NCBI GenBank assembly: GCA_913054475.1
Contig: CAJXJF010000002.1
Coordinates: forward strand, 1 to 62,465
Direction of reading: 5' to 3'
Length of the DNA: 62,465 bases
From: an uncultured Nitratifractor sp.
Lineage (GTDB): Bacteria; Campylobacterota; Campylobacteria; Campylobacterales; Sulfurovaceae
Shown here one piece after another: positions 38,940 through 48,887 of this stretch (within the stretch, counting starts at the first letter, position 1; the number at the start of each line of letters is the position of its first letter). Under the pieces are notes generated by a model that saw only the letters and a program-made list of their open reading frames with translations, was not told the origin of the DNA and searched no databases. The translations under genes and the position numbers were made by a program.

Positions 38940-39957
38940 CCCGGAGCTACTGACCGACTCCTACGACTACAACCTCCCCAAGGAGCTTGTCGCCACCGAA
39001 CCGGCCACCCCTCCCGACTCGGCCAGACTGCTGGTCTATGACAGAATAGAGGGGAGAGTGATTCATAGCAGATTCTCCGAAATTCTCGATTTTCTACCGA
39101 AAGATTGTGCCGTTTTCCTCAACGATACCAAAGTGATAAAAGCCAGACTATACGGCAAAAAAGAGAGCGGCGGCAGGATAGAGATGCTCTTTGAAAGAGC
39201 CCTTGGCAATGGAGATTTCAGAACTATTATCAGAGGCAGGGTGAAAGAGGGTAGCAAAATCCACTTCAAAGAGGGGCTTGTCGCCCAGGTGCTCTCTCTC
39301 GAAGCAGATGGGAGCAGACGGGTCGTCTTCGAAAAGGATGGCAAGAGAGTCGATTTCGAAACTCTCGTGGATATTCTGGAAAAGATAGGGCATGTTCCCC
39401 TGCCTCCCTATATGCGCAGAGAGGATAGAGGAGAAGATGAGGAGCACTATCAATCTATCTTCGCCAAAAAGGTCGGAGCCGTAGCGGCACCCACAGCCTC
39501 TTTGCACTTCACCAAGGAGCTTCTACAAAGACTCAAAGAGAGACACGATACCTATACACTCACACTTCATGTCGGCTCGGGAACCTTCAGACCCGTAGAG
39601 TCCGAAAAGATCATAGACCATCCGATGCATTCGGAGTTTTTCCACATACCGACAGAAGCGGCCGCAGTGATAGACTCCAAAAGGGATATTCTGGCTGTGG
39701 GCACCACCGTTACAAGAACGATAGAGCACTATATCCGTACAGGCAGGCGAGAGGGAGAGTGCGATATCTTCATCCACCCTCACAATCCCCCTTCCAGGGT
39801 AAATTATCTGCTTAGCAATTTTCATCTTCCCAAAAGTACTCTCATTATGCTCGTAAGCGCCTTCATAGGCAGGCAAAAGACTCTCGAGCTATACCGGGAA
39901 GCGATAGAGAAGAGATATAGATTCTACAGCTACGGCGATGCCATGCTGATACTGTAA
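38929..39957 (+). CDS. queA: S-adenosylmethionine:tRNA ribosyltransferase-isomerase
   Basis: YDYNLPKELVATEPATPPDSARLLV, FLNDTKVIKARLYG; start at MQNSPE. Confidence 0.94.
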   Translation: MQNSPELLTDSYDYNLPKELVATEPATPPDSARLLVYDRIEGRVIHSRFSEILDFLPKDCAVFLNDTKVIKARLYGKKESGGRIEMLFERALGNGDFRTIIRGRVKEGSKIHFKEGLVAQVLSLEADGSRRVVFEKDGKRVDFETLVDILEKIGHVPLPPYMRREDRGEDEEHYQSIFAKKVGAVAAPTASLHFTKELLQRLKERHDTYTLTLHVGSGTFRPVESEKIIDHPMHSEFFHIPTEAAAVIDSKRDILAVGTTVTRTIEHYIRTGRREGECDIFIHPHNPPSRVNYLLSNFHLPKSTLIMLVSAFIGRQKTLELYREAIEKRYRFYSYGDAMLIL

Positions 39958-39966
39958 GGAGTACAC

Positions 39967-40128
39967 ATGATTATCTTTGAAGAGCCCAGATATCTGATAC
40001 TGCATATCGCGATAGCCTTTATAGCGATTTCACTCGTGGCGACTATCGTATATGAGTTGCGAAAGCCGCCGCAAGACCCCAACGACAATCCGGATACGAA
40101 AAGAATGAACGATATCCTGAAAGATTAG
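39967..40128 (+). CDS. Small single-pass membrane protein (53 aa)
   Basis: MIIFEEPRYLILHIAIAFIAISLVATIVYELRKPPQDPNDNPDTKRMNDILKD; not in supplied ORF track; fits between queA and the NlpC gene. Confidence 0.65.
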   Translation: MIIFEEPRYLILHIAIAFIAISLVATIVYELRKPPQDPNDNPDTKRMNDILKD

Positions 40129-40131
40129 TGT

Positions 40132-40953
40132 TTGAAAAGCATTGCGTTACTCTTTTTCCTCATACTCTTGAGCGGATGCTCACCCCGCTACGACTATACA
40201 CTTCACAAGCCCAAAGTCCTCTACGACAAACCGAGCCAAAAAGCCCTGCGCCACATGCTTCGCAAAACTCTGGGCAAAGATTACAGATGGGCCGAAGAGG
40301 GACCGGACAGCTTCGACTGTTCAGGATTGACATACTACTGTTACGGCTCGATGAATATGGAGATTCCAAGGAGCTCTTCCGAGCAGGCACGCATAGGCAA
40401 GGCGGTTTCAAGAGATGAGCTGAAATATGGTGACCTTCTCTTTTTCGATACGACGGCTCACAAAACCGGGCAGATAACCCATGTAGGGATATATATCGGC
40501 GACGGAAAGTTTCAGCACGCTTCGAACGAAAAAGAGGGGGTCAAAATATCCTCCCTCGACGATCCCTACTATAGCGGGAGATTTCGCATAGCCCGCCGCT
40601 ATATTCCCGATACCGACACGCAGAAGATATCGGCCAAAGCACTCTTCGCCCATATTCCGCGAAAATATGCGAAAGAGCCCTCTACCACCGAATGCGAAAA
40701 CTGCTATACCGTCCCACAGAAGGTTACAGCAGCAAGAGGAGAGTACTATATACAGCTTGGCTCCTTTTCCGATTCCCCCGACAGCTCATGGCTACGACAC
40801 CTCGAAGCCGCCGGATACGACTATATAATCGTACAAGAGAATGGAATGAACAAACTGCTCGCCGGCCCTTTCGAAAAGGAGTCCGACGCGATGGCCGTAC
40901 TCCCTACCGTGAGAAGAAGTTTCACCCCGGAGGCTTTCATCAAAAAGAGGTGA
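40132..40953 (+). CDS. NlpC/P60 family lipoprotein with C-terminal SPOR-like domain
   Basis: LILLSGC lipobox; DSFDCSGLTYYCYG, GDLLFFDT, THVGIYIGDGKFQHAS; YYIQLGSFSD. Confidence 0.88.
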   Translation: MKSIALLFFLILLSGCSPRYDYTLHKPKVLYDKPSQKALRHMLRKTLGKDYRWAEEGPDSFDCSGLTYYCYGSMNMEIPRSSSEQARIGKAVSRDELKYGDLLFFDTTAHKTGQITHVGIYIGDGKFQHASNEKEGVKISSLDDPYYSGRFRIARRYIPDTDTQKISAKALFAHIPRKYAKEPSTTECENCYTVPQKVTAARGEYYIQLGSFSDSPDSSWLRHLEAAGYDYIIVQENGMNKLLAGPFEKESDAMAVLPTVRRSFTPEAFIKKR

Positions 40954-40998
40954 TCAAAAATAGAAAAGGGGTTTGGGAAGAATTGTGCCCATCGTGTC

Positions 40999-42189
40999 TT
41001 AGTCGATATAGTTCTCCACTATCCATTCACTGAAGGGGAGACTACAGGTAAAGGCGGGAGATACCGCATTGAGCAGATGGACCGAGCGGCTATCCGCCTC
41101 TACGACGAAATCCTGTACCAATTCGAGCGTTCTGCTATCGAGGAGTTGGGCTCTTATGCCCGGTCTGCTCCAGCTGTCGAAGCCCTCTTCGTCGATGCAG
41201 TGTACCATCTTTTTCGCCAACGAAGCCAGATAGGCGCGATCATATTTTCTGAACTCCTCGAGAGCGAGAGAGCGGAAATGGAAACTGTCGTGTATGAAAA
41301 GTCTGCTTTCGTAGTAGAGTATCTCGGCCAGATCCGAAAGCTCTATACCCTCGAGCCCCAGATAGTTTTCTCTGCCGAAAGCCGGGATTGCAGTGGGGCC
41401 TATTTTGATATCTCCATCCGCGGTAACGGTATAGTGCACGCCGAGAAAGGGATTTTCCAGTTTCGGCACGGGGTAGATATTGCTCTTTACGGGTCTGTCG
41501 GGCATAGCATATTTCAGATAGACCCCCTTGAAGGGAATTATCGTATAGTTTCGAGCGAAGCCGAAACTCTTCGCCACCCTGTCGGCATAGAGTCCGGCGC
41601 AGTTTATTACGATACCCGCATCTATATCCCCCTGCGAGCTCATTACGCTACCGGGGGCGGGGTTGTGCTCGTAGGCAGTGTTGCAGTAGAGTTTCGCACC
41701 TCGGGAGAGCACGATATCTTTCAGTTTGTCCACTACCTGCGCCGGGTCCACCGTAGCTGTATTGGGGGAGTGCAGTGCCTTGCCGCAGGTTTTTGCGTTG
41801 GGCTCTATGTGGCGGAGCTCCTCTTCATCCACTACAGTGAGCTCGACCCCGTTCGCGAGGCCTCTTTCGTATAGTTCGAGCAGAGTCGCAATCTCCTCCT
41901 CGTTCGCGGCCACTACCACCTTGCCGCACTCGTTGAGTTTGAGCGAGTGCTCTTTGCAAAACTCCTTGAGTGCGGAGTTTCCCTCTTTGGTGAATCTGGC
42001 TTTGAGAGAGTCGGCGGTATAGTAGAAGCCGGCATGCAGTACACCGCTGTTTCTGCCGCTGGCGTGCAGTCCCGGGCTTCGCTCTTTCTCTATGATTACA
42101 ATCGAAGCGGAGGGGTATTTGCCTTGCAGGGCATTCGCGACTCCCAGTCCCATGATACCCGCTCCTATGATGAGAAAATCACATTTCAT
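40999..42189 (-). CDS. L-2-hydroxyglutarate oxidase-like FAD-dependent oxidoreductase
   Basis: DFLIIGAGIMGLGVANALQ, HASGRNSGVLHAGFYY, SRPGIRAQL. Confidence 0.85.
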   Translation of the reverse strand: MKCDFLIIGAGIMGLGVANALQGKYPSASIVIIEKERSPGLHASGRNSGVLHAGFYYTADSLKARFTKEGNSALKEFCKEHSLKLNECGKVVVAANEEEIATLLELYERGLANGVELTVVDEEELRHIEPNAKTCGKALHSPNTATVDPAQVVDKLKDIVLSRGAKLYCNTAYEHNPAPGSVMSSQGDIDAGIVINCAGLYADRVAKSFGFARNYTIIPFKGVYLKYAMPDRPVKSNIYPVPKLENPFLGVHYTVTADGDIKIGPTAIPAFGRENYLGLEGIELSDLAEILYYESRLFIHDSFHFRSLALEEFRKYDRAYLASLAKKMVHCIDEEGFDSWSRPGIRAQLLDSRTLELVQDFVVEADSRSVHLLNAVSPAFTCSLPFSEWIVENYID

Positions 42190-42369
42190 ACATCTCTCCA
42201 TGCTTCGGAATTTCGAAATTCTACTATAAATTTCGGAGTTCTTCACAAAGAGCGACAATAGATATCGATTACAATTTCAGGATATTTATACAGGTGAGTG
42301 AAAAATGCCGCAATCTTCGAAGCATAGAAGGATATTTTTGTAAAAAATCGTGAATGCAGGCTCATCGGG

Positions 42370-42375
42370 TATAAT
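42370..42375 (+). promoter_or_regulatory. Putative -10 box upstream of ychF
   Basis: cgggTATAATtgcg 35 nt upstream of the start. Confidence 0.45.
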
Positions 42376-42404
42376 TGCGAAAAATTTATATATCAAGGAT
42401 CGAT

Positions 42405-43508
42405 ATGGGTTTGGGAATAGGACTGGTAGGATTGCCCAATGTAGGCAAGTCCACCACTTTCAATGCATTGACCAAGGCTCAGAACGCGGAGAGCGCCAAC
42501 TACCCCTTCTGTACTATAGAACCGAACAAAGCGGTGGTTCCGGTACCGGACAGGAGGCTGGAAGAGTTGGCCAAAATCGTCAATCCGGAGAGGATACAGC
42601 ACTCCACTCTCGATTTCGTGGATATCGCCGGTCTGGTCAAGGGGGCGAGCAGAGGCGAAGGGCTTGGAAACAAATTTCTCTCCAATATCAGAGAGACGGA
42701 GGTCATCCTCCAGATAGTCAGATGTTTCGAAGATGAAAACATCACCCATGTGGAGGGCTCGATAGACCCCGTAAGAGATATAGAGATTATAGAGACCGAG
42801 TTGCTGCTTGCCGATATGGAGGCTCTGGAGAAGAGAATATCCACACTTACACGAAGAGCGAAAGGTAACGATAGAGAGGCTAGGGCACAGCTCGAGATAG
42901 CAGGGAAACTGCTCGAGCACCTCGAAGCGGAAAATCCGGCATCGACCTTCCCCGAAGCCGACAGCGACGCATACAGGGAGCTTCAGAGAGATTTGAGACT
43001 CCTTACGGCCAAGGAGATAATCTATGGAGCCAATGTCGATGAAGATGGGCTCGAAGAGGATAACGACTATGTAAAAGCCCTTCGGGACTATGCCGCAAAA
43101 TTCGACAGAGAGGTGATCAAACTCTGCGCCAAGATAGAGGAGGAGATGGTCAGCTTCGACGAGGATGAGAAGAGAGAGATGCTCGAATCTCTCGGTGTGG
43201 AGGAGTCAGGTCTGGACCAGATTATCCGCAAGGGCTTCGACAAACTCGGCCTCATGAGCTACTTTACCGCCGGAGTCAAGGAGGTGAGAGCGTGGACCAT
43301 TCGAAAGGGTACGACAGCCCCCAAAGCGGCGGCGGTCATCCACAACGATTTCGAGAAGGGTTTCATCCGTGCCGAAGTGATAAGTTATGAAGATTTCATA
43401 GCCTACGGCGGAGAGAGTGGGGCCAAAGAGGCGGGCAAAATGAGACTCGAAGGCAAAGAGTATATAGTGCGCGATGGCGATGTGATGCACTTCAGATTCA
43501 ATGTATAG
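42405..43508 (+). CDS. ychF: Redox-regulated ATPase/GTPase YchF
   Basis: MGLGIGLVGLPNVGKSTTFNALTKA, FVDIAGLVKGASRGEGLGN. Confidence 0.95.
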   Translation: MGLGIGLVGLPNVGKSTTFNALTKAQNAESANYPFCTIEPNKAVVPVPDRRLEELAKIVNPERIQHSTLDFVDIAGLVKGASRGEGLGNKFLSNIRETEVILQIVRCFEDENITHVEGSIDPVRDIEIIETELLLADMEALEKRISTLTRRAKGNDREARAQLEIAGKLLEHLEAENPASTFPEADSDAYRELQRDLRLLTAKEIIYGANVDEDGLEEDNDYVKALRDYAAKFDREVIKLCAKIEEEMVSFDEDEKREMLESLGVEESGLDQIIRKGFDKLGLMSYFTAGVKEVRAWTIRKGTTAPKAAAVIHNDFEKGFIRAEVISYEDFIAYGGESGAKEAGKMRLEGKEYIVRDGDVMHFRFNV

Positions 43509-44001
43509 GGATGGGGCTGTGAGAGCGGCGAAACCGGCGCTTCTGGCGCTACTTGTCTTTATGGCCTATCTTCTGGATGGCTGCGGCCAGAGTAGGGGAA
43601 GCTTCCTCAAAGAGAGAGACAGCGACTACAATATAACACAGAGTGCGAAGAGATTCTCCTCGGCACTTGCGCAGAAGAACTACAGAGTGCTTTACACCAT
43701 AGACCAGGAGAGAGAGGCGGCCAAGGGAGGGGAGTATCTCTATCCCACTCTCACGCTGGAGATAAACAACCCCAGAATATCCGGAAAACTGATATCGTGC
43801 AATCCGACGATGGCACTGGAGATGCCCATACGGGTCGCCATATACAACAGACTCGACGGCTCGTCCCATCTGGTCTATACCAATCCGGAATACTGGTCGC
43901 TCAAGCACAATATCAGAGACAAAGAGTGTATCGGGCTCGTGATGCTGGTGGCAAGAGACCTGGACGAGGCGAGCGATTCCATAAAAAAGGGCGAGAGATG
44001 A
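43501..44001 (+). CDS. DUF302-like lipoprotein
   Basis: LLDGC lipobox; NNPRISGKLISCNPTMALEMPIRVAIYNRLDGSSHLVYTNP. Confidence 0.65.
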   Translation: MYRDGAVRAAKPALLALLVFMAYLLDGCGQSRGSFLKERDSDYNITQSAKRFSSALAQKNYRVLYTIDQEREAAKGGEYLYPTLTLEINNPRISGKLISCNPTMALEMPIRVAIYNRLDGSSHLVYTNPEYWSLKHNIRDKECIGLVMLVARDLDEASDSIKKGER

Positions 44002-44474
44002 AGGCGGGAGAAGTTATCAGAGCGCTGAAAGAGGCACTCTCTCTCAACAGACCGACGATAATGAGGATATATGAGCTGGCGGACTATCCTATGAGCGCGG
44101 AGCGTCTCGATGCCATACTGGCACGCCCCGACAAGAAGATACATGAAGAGGCGAGCTATGATGAGCTGGGCTCTCTCCTCGACGGTCTCATAGCCTATCG
44201 CAGGGGAGAGTCCCTCCAGAGAGTCGCCGATGACGAAGAGGTGATTCTCGAGAACAATCTCATTCTCAAAAAGCTTCGTATCGCTCTTCAGCTCAAAGAG
44301 GAGGAGCTCAAAATCATCTTCGCTCTCGTAGATAGAGAGATAGGCTCTTCACTCCTGAGAGATATCTTCCGCAACCCCTCCCACCCCAAATATAGAAGCT
44401 GTCCCGACGATATCCTGAAAGATTTTCTGGATGGTCTTTCGGAGTTCTACTATGTGGGGGACGATAGTGAGTAG
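43998..44474 (+). CDS. DUF1456/YehS-like protein
   Basis: Duplicated pattern RALKEALSLNRPTIMRIYELAD / KKLRIALQLKEEELKIIFALVD. Confidence 0.75.
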   Translation: MKAGEVIRALKEALSLNRPTIMRIYELADYPMSAERLDAILARPDKKIHEEASYDELGSLLDGLIAYRRGESLQRVADDEEVILENNLILKKLRIALQLKEEELKIIFALVDREIGSSLLRDIFRNPSHPKYRSCPDDILKDFLDGLSEFYYVGDDSE

Positions 44475-44484
44475 AGACGGTAAA

Positions 44485-45384
44485 ATGCGTCTGCTGATAG
44501 TGGGTAGTGGCGGAGTCGGCGGATATCTGGGCGCCAGGCTTCTTCAGGCCGGAGCCGATGTGCACTTTCTCGCCAGAGGGGAGCACGCCGAGGCCATGCG
44601 CAGGAGGGGGCTCGAGATTGTGGAGGAGGGCTCTTCCCGACTCTACCCCGTAACGGTTACGGAAGATGCTTCGGGGCTGGGTCTATTCGACCTGCTGATA
44701 ATATCGGTCAAGAGTGTCGATCTCCAAAGCGCTCTGGATGCCATTTCGGAAAATGTGGGCGAAAAGAGTCTAATCCTGCCGGTGATGAACGGTGTGGAGC
44801 AGCTGCAAAAGATTCAGGAGCGCTATGCGCAGGCGAGAGTCCTGCCGGCCTGTATCTATATCGTATCCAATATCCTCAGAGCGGGTGTGATAGAGAAAAG
44901 AGGCAAGGTCTTCAAGCTATGCTGGGGAGACGCCGAGAGAGAGTCGTCGGAATATGCGGATATCTCCCGACTCTTCGACAGAGCCGGTTTCAGACACGAG
45001 TATAGTCGCGATATAGCCCGGGCGCAGTGGAGAAAATATATCTTCATCTCTTCCATGGCGACATTGACCTCCTTCTACGGCGAAACTATGCGGGAGATAT
45101 ACGACAGACACGGCGAGGAGTTGGAGGCGGCTATGAGAGAGGTCGCCTCTGTAGCGTCGGCGAAGGGGATAGAGATAGGCGAGGAGGAGATACAAAAGAG
45201 TATGAAACAGGCATCGCAGGTTTCCGAAGGTGCCAAAACCTCCATGCAACTCGATATCGAAAGGGGCAAAAAGCCCGAGTTGGAGTCTCTGACGGGCTAT
45301 GTCTGCACAGAGGCTTCCCGTCTCTCTCTGGAGACTCCCGTACTCTCTTCTCTCTACCGGGGACTCCTCGAGCGACTCTCTTGA
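44485..45384 (+). CDS. panE: Ketopantoate reductase family protein (2-dehydropantoate 2-reductase)
   Basis: LLIVGSGGVGGYLGARL, SVKSVDL, VMNGVEQ, QWRKYIFISSMATLTS, TSMQLDIERGKKPELESLTG. Confidence 0.85.
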   Translation: MRLLIVGSGGVGGYLGARLLQAGADVHFLARGEHAEAMRRRGLEIVEEGSSRLYPVTVTEDASGLGLFDLLIISVKSVDLQSALDAISENVGEKSLILPVMNGVEQLQKIQERYAQARVLPACIYIVSNILRAGVIEKRGKVFKLCWGDAERESSEYADISRLFDRAGFRHEYSRDIARAQWRKYIFISSMATLTSFYGETMREIYDRHGEELEAAMREVASVASAKGIEIGEEEIQKSMKQASQVSEGAKTSMQLDIERGKKPELESLTGYVCTEASRLSLETPVLSSLYRGLLERLS

Positions 45385-45444
45385 TATTTATCTATATCCG
45401 AGTATGCTTGCAAAGACGATACGAGGGGTGATAGGGATGAGACA

Positions 45445-46125
45445 ATGCCAAAGAAGGATTTGATAATCTTCGACCTCGACGGGACACTCATAGACAGTGT
45501 ACCAGACCTGACGGACTCCATCGACTATACGATGCGCAGACTCGGCAGGAGAGGCTATTGCGAAGATATTGTCAGAGGATGGGTAGGCAACGGTGCGGCC
45601 ATGCTGGTAAAAAGGGCGCTTGCCGGATGCAGGGAGTTCGATGTAGAGCCCCAAGAGAGCCTCTTGCGGGAGGCGATGGAGATATTTCTGCGCCACTATG
45701 GAGAGAATCTGCCCGGACGCACCCGACTCTACCCGCAGGTGAGAGAGACTCTGGAGCTGCTGGAGAAAAGAGGATACCGTATGGCGATAGTGAGCAACAA
45801 ACCCGAGCCCTTCATAGCCCCTATCCTGAAAGGACTCTCTATCGATGAGAGATTCGAGATGATTCTTGGCGCAGAGAGTCTGCCTCTCAAAAAGCCCGAC
45901 CCTCTGCCACTGCTTCACTGTTGTAAAGAGCTCGCCGTAGATATCGAAAGAGCGGTGATGGTGGGTGATTCGAGCAACGACATCCTCGCCGCCAAATCGG
46001 CGGGAATGGACTCCATAGCCGTCAGCTACGGCTACAACTACGATATCGATATAGAGAGTTTCTCTCCCACTTTCAGCGTGGAGAGTTTCGCGCAGATAGC
46101 CGCTATACTCGAAGCCGAGGAGTAG
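45445..46125 (+). CDS. gph: Phosphoglycolate phosphatase-like HAD hydrolase
   Basis: IIFDLDGTLIDSVPDL, MVGDSSNDILAAKSAGM. Confidence 0.88.
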   Translation: MPKKDLIIFDLDGTLIDSVPDLTDSIDYTMRRLGRRGYCEDIVRGWVGNGAAMLVKRALAGCREFDVEPQESLLREAMEIFLRHYGENLPGRTRLYPQVRETLELLEKRGYRMAIVSNKPEPFIAPILKGLSIDERFEMILGAESLPLKKPDPLPLLHCCKELAVDIERAVMVGDSSNDILAAKSAGMDSIAVSYGYNYDIDIESFSPTFSVESFAQIAAILEAEE

Positions 46126-46169
46126 AGGTCCCACCCCATAGTCATATGTCTGAAGGGCGGATTTTCGAC

Positions 46170-47183
46170 TCAGAAATCATCCAGATCTATACTGGATTTG
46201 GCATAGTTGCTCACATTGCTTTCGAAAAAGTTGCTTCTTACATCGTTCATATTTAGATGTTTTTGTACCAGCTTCTGCAGATATGTCTGGGAAGATTGTT
46301 CGAAAATCGGCTCCAAACCTATTTTTTCGAGTCTGTCGTTGGCATAGTTGTAAACAGTTTTCTCTATCAGATCTTCTGTCAATCCCATTATTGGATAATT
46401 TTCCAGCAGATATCTACCATATTCGAGCTCGATATCGACAGCCTCTTTTATCATGCCGTATATATCGTCTATCGTAGAGGTCGATATTTTGTTCTCTTTG
46501 TGTATGGTTTTGAAGATATTGGCAAAAAGAGGCAGATGGGTATTTAGCTCGTCTCTTGCGATGAATTTGATCATATCTCTCGCTCCGGGAACCTTGTCGC
46601 CGAGTACATAGATATATGCGAAACCGAGTAGGAAATATATACCCTCGAGATTCACACTGGCCATTGCGCTTAGAAGCATCTTCTCCGCCGAGCCTCCCTC
46701 TATATATCTGGCGAACTGCTCTGCGATACGCTGATTTTTTCTATTGAGTGCTGCGTCATATTTATAGAGATCGAAAACCTCTCCGGAGTTTCCCGCGGCA
46801 TCGAGGAGTACGGCGTAACTTTTGGAATGGTTGACCTCCTGCATAATCTGAAGGCTGAGTACAGCCTTTACCAGCCTGTTGTTCGCCAGACGCCTGAAGT
46901 CGCTCAGATACTCCTCCTGTGCGCTGTCGTTGAAACTCAACTGTGCGAATGTGAGCTTGTATATCGCCTGCTCGTTCTCCGTCAGTAGTTCGAAATTCTT
47001 CTTTTCGTTGACGGTATTCACCTCCGAAGGAAACCATGTGTTGGCATTCATCAGGTCATATATATTGCTATCCCATCTATATCTCGAACGGTTGAAATCG
47101 ACAAACCCCGTCGGTGAACCGCCAAAAATTTTTTCATCGAGTATATTTTCCCCTTTGGGATTGTAGTACTTCTTAGCCCTCAT
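46170..47183 (-). CDS. nrdB: Class I ribonucleotide reductase small subunit
   Basis: QIMQEVNHSKSY (ExxH...Y radical site), NLEGIYFLLGF, RDELNTH. Confidence 0.92.
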   Translation of the reverse strand: MRAKKYYNPKGENILDEKIFGGSPTGFVDFNRSRYRWDSNIYDLMNANTWFPSEVNTVNEKKNFELLTENEQAIYKLTFAQLSFNDSAQEEYLSDFRRLANNRLVKAVLSLQIMQEVNHSKSYAVLLDAAGNSGEVFDLYKYDAALNRKNQRIAEQFARYIEGGSAEKMLLSAMASVNLEGIYFLLGFAYIYVLGDKVPGARDMIKFIARDELNTHLPLFANIFKTIHKENKISTSTIDDIYGMIKEAVDIELEYGRYLLENYPIMGLTEDLIEKTVYNYANDRLEKIGLEPIFEQSSQTYLQKLVQKHLNMNDVRSNFFESNVSNYAKSSIDLDDF

Positions 47184-47214
47184 CGACTCTCCTTCATTTG
47201 CTATTTTCAGAATT

Positions 47215-47703
47215 TTACCGTAGTTCTACAGTATTGTCTTTCGTTACCACGATTCCGTCACAGTCGGCATACAGGTACTCCCCCGGACGAAAAGTCACGG
47301 AGGCGAAAGTGAGATCCACATCTCTTTTCGCGGGAGCTTTTTTGGAGCTTTTCAGAGGATAGGTGCCCAGTGCCCACAATCCGACAGGGATATTCGAAGT
47401 TATTTTCGTATCTCTGACATAGCCGTTTATCACGATGGCACTCCAACCGTTTTTGTGGGCATATCCCATCAGGGTATCTCCCACAACTGCGCATTTTGCA
47501 CCCTTTACATCGACTACGACTATATCCCCGCACCCCTCTTCGTCTCTAAGCATTTTGACGAGTTCGCTGTTGTCTTCGTCGAGCTCTATCGTCCTGATTC
47601 TTCCGAAGCAGTGTTTGGCACCTCCATACTGTCTGAATATAGGATCGGCTACCTGTATCTCACCCCCTTTACAGTCGCAAAGATCTGCCGTAGAAAAACT
47701 CAT
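47215..47703 (-). CDS. rraA: RraA family protein (RNase E regulator / HMG aldolase-like)
   Basis: FSTADLCD, FGGAKHCFGRIRTI-like core, GWSAIVINGYVRD. Confidence 0.88.
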   Translation of the reverse strand: MSFSTADLCDCKGGEIQVADPIFRQYGGAKHCFGRIRTIELDEDNSELVKMLRDEEGCGDIVVVDVKGAKCAVVGDTLMGYAHKNGWSAIVINGYVRDTKITSNIPVGLWALGTYPLKSSKKAPAKRDVDLTFASVTFRPGEYLYADCDGIVVTKDNTVELR

Positions 47704-47881
47704 TTTTACACTCCGTTGTTTTTGATGAATTATAACCGAAAGGCAGGGATATCTTCGTAAAATGTGAAATTTTCTCCTTTGATAAAATTGTTATCGTTGC
47801 GAGATAGTGCTTCGGAGTCTAGGGAGAATCGGCTTTTTGTCCGGATTTGCCGCTCTTATCTTGGGATTATGGAGCTTTGGA

Positions 47882-47887
47882 TATAAT
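47882..47887 (+). promoter_or_regulatory. Putative -10 box upstream of pyrH
   Basis: tttggaTATAATcgcg. Confidence 0.45.
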
Positions 47888-47895
47888 CGCGATAA

Positions 47896-48627
<732 letters not shown>

Positions 48628-48677
48628 CGACGGTATTGGATTTACGAAAAATATAAAATTGTCAGAAAGGATCGATT

Positions 48678-48884
48678 ATGAGATTGGAGCAGGTTACGGC
48701 AAAAGCACTGGATAGACTCAACAACGATAGATATCTACTCTCCAAAGTAGTGGGCAAGAGAGCCGAAGAGCTCAACGCCGGGGCGAAAGCGCTGGTGGAT
48801 ATGGATATCAAAAAGCACAAAGCCACCGATATCGCTATATACGAAATAGCGGAAGGCAAACTGAAAGTGGAAATGGGAAGCTGA
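48678..48884 (+). CDS. rpoZ: RNA polymerase omega subunit
   Basis: MRLEQVTAKALDRLNNDRYLLSKVVGKRAEEL. Confidence 0.88.
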   Translation: MRLEQVTAKALDRLNNDRYLLSKVVGKRAEELNAGAKALVDMDIKKHKATDIAIYEIAEGKLKVEMGS

Positions 48885-48887
48885 TTT

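Noticed and set aside
46170-47183. Possible metal-free or radical-altered RNR small subunit
   Set aside because: Helix motifs contain the expected Asp/Glu/His ligands and the Tyr (ExxHSxSY, RDELNTH), so it reads as a canonical class I enzyme.
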